Translations under genes and position numbers: made by a program | Assembly (NCBI GenBank): GCA_039028335.1 | Contig: JBCCIF010000121.1 | Location: 1 to 8,579, forward strand | DNA from: JABDKJ01 sp039028335 | Lineage (GTDB): Bacteria > Bacteroidota > Bacteroidia > Flavobacteriales_D > JABDKJ01 | Reading direction: 5' to 3' | DNA length: 8,579 nucleotides | Shown here: positions 5,876 through 8,579 of the stretch, piece after piece | How positions within the stretch are numbered: position 1 is the stretch's first letter | Layout of the letters: each line of letters begins with the position of its first letter | The notes under the pieces: model-generated | Databases searched by the model: none | Seen by the model: the letters and a program-made list of their open reading frames with translations, nothing else | What the model was told of the DNA's origin: nothing

Positions 5876-6900
5876 AAAAAGTAGTATTGTTTCTTTTGAT
5901 TATTGGAATTATTGGAGGTTTCATAGCTTACAGAACATATGGGGACATCTATCAGGCAAATGTTCAATTGAACAATGACCAAGTTCTTGTTACAATAAAC
6001 CAAGGTGATAACTGGGATGAAGTTAAATCAATTTTAGCCCCTTACTTAAAAGATTCTGCAGCTCTGGAAATGGTCAAAAGCTTGAAGGATTATTCTGGAA
6101 ATGTTCGTCCTGGAAAGTACAAATTAGAAAATGGAATGAGCACCAATGCACTTGTCAATATGCTTCGAGCAGGAAATCAAGAACCTGTTCAACTCGTATT
6201 GAATTCCTGCAGGACTTTTCCTGAGTTGGCCGGAATGATGGGGAAACAAATGCAAGCAGATTCTTTAGCGTTTTTAAGGGCTTTGCAAAATGATAGCATT
6301 CGAATGCATTTTGGATTTGATAAGAACACGTATTTCAGTATGTTTCTGCCCAATACATATGAAATTTATTGGACCAAAGAACCCGAAGAAGTCATGGAGA
6401 GAATGGCTGAAGAGTTCAAAAAATTTTGGAATGCAGAACGATTAGCTAAGGCTAAGAATTTGAATCTTTCTCAAAGCGAGATTGTTACCATTGCTTCTAT
6501 AACACAAGAAGAACAATTGGGCCATCCAGAAGAATGGAAGACCATTGCTGGACTGTATTTGAATAGGGTGAGAAGAAAGATGGCTTTGGAGTCTGACCCG
6601 ACAATTAAATTTGCAGTAGGTGATTTTAGCATGAATAGGGTACTGAACAAACATAAGGAGGAGAGCAAGAATAGTCTCTACAATACCTACCATCATGCAG
6701 GTATTCCGCCTGGTCCAATTCGTATGCCGGATATACGTGCAGTGGATGCGGTCTTAAATGCCGAAAAGCACAATTATATTTTTATGTGTGCGAAAAAGGA
6801 TTTTTCAGGCTTTCATCACTTCAGCTCTACCTTAAAAGAGCACAACTTACATGCAAAGGCCTATAGAGCAGAGTTGGACAAAAGAAGGATTTACAATTAA
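5872..6900 (+). CDS. mltG: Endolytic murein transglycosylase MltG (YceG-like)
   Basis: This 342-residue inner-membrane enzyme cleaves nascent glycan strands to give 1,6-anhydro ends and is thought to set glycan length. One membrane anchor (MKKVVLFLLIIGIIGGFIAY, 1-20) is followed by a periplasmic part. A LysM-like region lies near 38-104 (VTINQGDNWDEV). The YceG catalytic domain follows: FLPNTYEIYW (158-167), ASITQEE (208-214), LYLNRVRRKM (228-237), SDPTIKFA (241-248), LYNTYHHAGIPPGPI (269-283) and HHFSSTLKEHN (315-325). Glu214 is the likely conserved catalytic acid. The start at 5872 forms an ATGA overlap with the acetyltransferase and begins MKK; an in-frame ATG at 5848 would add eight residues before the anchor and is less likely. 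The TAA stop shares one base with the next ATG. Confidence 0.94.
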   Translation: MKKVVLFLLIIGIIGGFIAYRTYGDIYQANVQLNNDQVLVTINQGDNWDEVKSILAPYLKDSAALEMVKSLKDYSGNVRPGKYKLENGMSTNALVNMLRAGNQEPVQLVLNSCRTFPELAGMMGKQMQADSLAFLRALQNDSIRMHFGFDKNTYFSMFLPNTYEIYWTKEPEEVMERMAEEFKKFWNAERLAKAKNLNLSQSEIVTIASITQEEQLGHPEEWKTIAGLYLNRVRRKMALESDPTIKFAVGDFSMNRVLNKHKEESKNSLYNTYHHAGIPPGPIRMPDIRAVDAVLNAEKHNYIFMCAKKDFSGFHHFSSTLKEHNLHAKAYRAELDKRRIYN

Positions 6901-8300
6901 TGGCTCAAGACATTAAATTCGGTACAGACGGTTGGAGGGCAATTATTGGAGAGGCCTATACAACTCAAAATGTGGCTCGTTTGTCTGAAGCTGTTGCATT
7001 GTGGGCCAAAAAAAAGAATCCACATCCTAGAATCGCAATTTCCTATGATTGCAGGAAGCAAGGAAGGCACTTTGCAGAAACAGCTGCAAAAGTGTTTGTA
7101 GGTCATGAAATTCAGGTTTATTTAAGTCCATCTTTTACAAGCACACCGGCTGTTTCATTGGCTGTCAAAGAACTAGATCTCAGTTGTGGAGTGGTGATAA
7201 CGGCAAGTCATAATCCTCCGAATTACAGCGGTTTTAAATTAAAAGGCTCATATGGAGGCCCACTTCAGGAAGAAGATTTGGAGACCATTGAAAGGCTTAT
7301 TCCCGATTCTCCAAGTTTGGATTTTAATCAGCTTTCTTTGGAGAGTAATTTCTGCGCGGAATTGGATATAGAAGAGCGCTATATTGAAGCTATTCGAAAG
7401 CGTTTCGATATAGCATCTATTCGTAAAAGCGGCCTTCAAATTGCCGTAGACTCAATGTATGGTTCAGGGCAGAATATATGGCGAAAGCTCATTCCAGGAA
7501 TTCATGTTTTGAGAGGAGAGGTGAACCCTTCTTTTGACGGTATTTCACCTGAACCAATTCTGAAAAATTTGGGGGTTTTTCAAGATTTCTTAAAAAAGAA
7601 CAAAGGCTTCGACCTGGGAATAGCCAATGATGGTGACGCTGATCGAATCGCGCTCTTTGATGGCAAAGGGAATTATATTGATTCGCACCATGTCATTCTT
7701 TTATTGATCAATTATTTGGCAGGCCATCAAGGAAAAAAAGGCAAGGTGGTTACGGCTTTTTCTTCGGTGAAACAGATTGAAAGTTTGTGTGCACATTATG
7801 ACTTGCCGATTGAAATCGTCAAAATTGGTTTCAAGTATGCTGCTCAAATCATGCTGAAAGAAGAGGTAATTGTTTCGGGAGAAGAAAGTGGTGGAATAGC
7901 TGTGGATGGTCTCATTCCAGAGCGTGATGGAATTTGGTCGGCACTCGTTATCCTAGAATTTCTTCAGAAGACTGGAAAGTCGATTGAACAGTTGATTCAG
8001 GAGGTTTATAATATGGTCGGAACTTTTCATTTCGAACGGAGAGATTTGCACATAAAAAAGGAAAAGAAAGAAGAAGTCATCTCTAAATGTGAAGCCGGAC
8101 AATACGTAAAATTCGGAGATTTTGATATTACGCAAGTTGAAGATCTCGATGGTTGGAAATTCTGGCTCTCCGATAACGATTGGGTAATGATCAGACCGAG
8201 TGGCACTGAACCCATATTACGTGTATATGTCCAGTCTAGCGATAGTAAAAAATGCAAAGAGATTTTTAAAAACACGCTGCAAGCTTTAACGATTGTTTAA
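6900..8300 (+). CDS. Phosphoglucomutase/phosphomannomutase family protein (alpha-D-phosphohexomutase)
   Basis: This 466-residue cytoplasmic enzyme interconverts hexose-6-phosphate and hexose-1-phosphate, feeding sugar-nucleotide synthesis. All four active-site motifs of the superfamily are intact. The phosphoserine loop TASHNP has the catalytic Ser103. The metal loop is DGDADR (244-249), the sugar-binding loop GEESGG (327-332) and the phosphate-binding loop RPSGTEP (432-438). The N-terminus KFGTDGWRAIIGE (6-18) is typical of this branch and unlike Bacteroidota GlmM, which I recall as starting SGIRGTIGG. Phosphoglucosamine mutase is therefore less likely than a phosphogluco- or phosphomannomutase; the sugar cannot be fixed from sequence. 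Its ATG overlaps the mltG stop as TAATG. It is the last gene of the operon. No clear hairpin terminator follows. Confidence 0.93.
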   Translation: MAQDIKFGTDGWRAIIGEAYTTQNVARLSEAVALWAKKKNPHPRIAISYDCRKQGRHFAETAAKVFVGHEIQVYLSPSFTSTPAVSLAVKELDLSCGVVITASHNPPNYSGFKLKGSYGGPLQEEDLETIERLIPDSPSLDFNQLSLESNFCAELDIEERYIEAIRKRFDIASIRKSGLQIAVDSMYGSGQNIWRKLIPGIHVLRGEVNPSFDGISPEPILKNLGVFQDFLKKNKGFDLGIANDGDADRIALFDGKGNYIDSHHVILLLINYLAGHQGKKGKVVTAFSSVKQIESLCAHYDLPIEIVKIGFKYAAQIMLKEEVIVSGEESGGIAVDGLIPERDGIWSALVILEFLQKTGKSIEQLIQEVYNMVGTFHFERRDLHIKKEKKEEVISKCEAGQYVKFGDFDITQVEDLDGWKFWLSDNDWVMIRPSGTEPILRVYVQSSDSKKCKEIFKNTLQALTIV

Positions 8301-8360
8301 TCAATTTGACATTTCCAGTCTTTAATTTAAAACAAATGGGAATGCATTCTGTTATCTTTC

Positions 8361-8377
8361 CATAAATCAAATTTATG
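8361..8377 (+). other. Inverted repeat spanning a start codon
   Basis: CATAAAT (8361-8367) and ATTTATG (8371-8377) are a perfect 7-bp inverted repeat with a 3-nt loop. The right arm ends with the ATG of the receptor gene. In mRNA it could hide the start codon, but the stem is AT-rich and weak. Confidence 0.3.
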
Positions 8378-8579
8378 AGGGGCCTTTTAGTCATGGTATT
8401 TTTCTTTGCTCTTTCAATTCTGAATGCTCAGCAAGGAATTATCAAGGGTAGCATTGTAGATGAAATTTCAAATGAACCTTTAATCGGGGCTACGGTTGTA
8501 ATTGAAGGAACAACTAAAGGGGCGTCTGCTGATTTAGATGGCAACTATACTATTAAGGATCTTGAAAGATCGGAAGAGC
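8375..8579 (+). CDS. N-terminus of a TonB-dependent-receptor-like outer-membrane protein (partial)
   Basis: Only the first 68 codons are present. Residues 1-18 form a Sec signal peptide (hydrophobic LLVMVFFFALSIL, then NAQ), with likely cleavage next to the Gln-Gln pair. The mature part opens with GIIKGSIVDEISNEPLIGAT and continues to DLDGNYTI. This is the carboxypeptidase-regulatory-like beta-sandwich found at the start of SusC/RagA and other Bacteroidota TonB-dependent transporters. The same domain also begins other outer-membrane proteins, so the barrel itself is not proven. The final 13 nt are adapter-like, so genuine coding sequence probably ends at 8566 and the last residues (RSEE) should be ignored. 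A 74-nt gap separates it from the preceding mutase gene, and no consensus promoter is visible in the gap. Confidence 0.75.
   Translation, partial: MRGLLVMVFFFALSILNAQQGIIKGSIVDEISNEPLIGATVVIEGTTKGASADLDGNYTIKDLERSEE
8567..8579. other. Illumina TruSeq adapter stem at the sequence end (artefact)
   Basis: The last 13 bases, AGATCGGAAGAGC, are identical to the sequence shared by the read-1 and read-2 TruSeq adapters. The sequence stops at the base after which the two adapters differ. This is best explained as untrimmed adapter read-through built into the contig end, not genomic DNA. Confidence 0.9.

Noticed and set aside
8340..8349. GAATGCATTC palindrome
   Set aside because: A 10-bp palindrome in AT-rich intergenic DNA is expected by chance and has no supporting context.
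8301..8360. Promoter boxes for the receptor gene (TCAATTTG at 8301, TATCTTTC at 8353)
   Set aside because: Each misses one fixed base of TAnnTTTG, neither has a TTG 17-23 nt upstream, and the second would leave almost no leader.
1..8579. CRISPR arrays, tRNA or rRNA genes, insertion sequences with terminal repeats, toxin-antitoxin pairs
   Set aside because: I looked on both strands and saw no regularly spaced repeats, cloverleaf-like sequence, intact transposase or paired small ORFs. Apart from the doubtful fragment at the left edge, the region is ordinary chromosomal housekeeping DNA.

Overview
The window looks like chromosomal DNA of a member of the Bacteroidota, most likely a Flavobacteriales-type organism. 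Three things point there. The primary sigma factor is short and lacks region 1.1, and it starts with the MRQLKITKSI-type N-terminus typical of that phylum. Two promoters fit the Bacteroidota consensus TTG / TAnnTTTG instead of TTGACA / TATAAT. The GAPDH is the long form of about 480 residues. Base composition is AT-rich (judged by eye), and few genes show a clear Shine-Dalgarno sequence.

Layout. Positions 1-167 hold no intact gene, only a possible decayed fragment of a tyrosine recombinase. Three genes then lie on the minus strand: gap (168-1634), rpoD (1723-2589) and a Do-type periplasmic protease, degP/htrA (2856-4292). Each appears to be its own transcription unit. rpoD and degP end in recognisable intrinsic terminators, and gap and rpoD have recognisable promoters. 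The degP 3' UTR carries an extra long stem-loop before its terminator. A 304-bp divergent intergenic region (4293-4596) separates these genes from a tightly packed plus-strand operon: dapF (4597-5370), a GNAT acetyltransferase (5357-5875), mltG (5872-6900) and a phosphohexomutase (6900-8300). Its coding regions overlap by 14, 4 and 1 nt. A separate gene begins at 8375, the N-terminus of a TonB-dependent-receptor-like outer-membrane protein, and it runs off the end.

How the genes fit together. The plus-strand operon is linked to the cell envelope. DapF makes meso-diaminopimelate for peptidoglycan (and lysine), MltG cuts nascent glycan strands in the inner membrane, and the phosphohexomutase supplies hexose-1-phosphates for sugar nucleotides. 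The divergent DegP handles periplasmic protein quality control. gap and rpoD are central-metabolism and housekeeping-transcription genes.

The most important point for a user is technical. The last 13 bases (8567-8579) exactly match the common stem of Illumina TruSeq adapters, and the sequence stops where the two adapter arms would diverge. The 3' end is therefore very probably an assembly artefact. I found no previously undescribed multi-gene system here. The remaining points of interest are regulatory: a terminator/promoter overlap, a 3'-UTR stem-loop and palindromes upstream of degP. One further point is enzymological, a GAPDH lacking the usual NAD-specificity residues.
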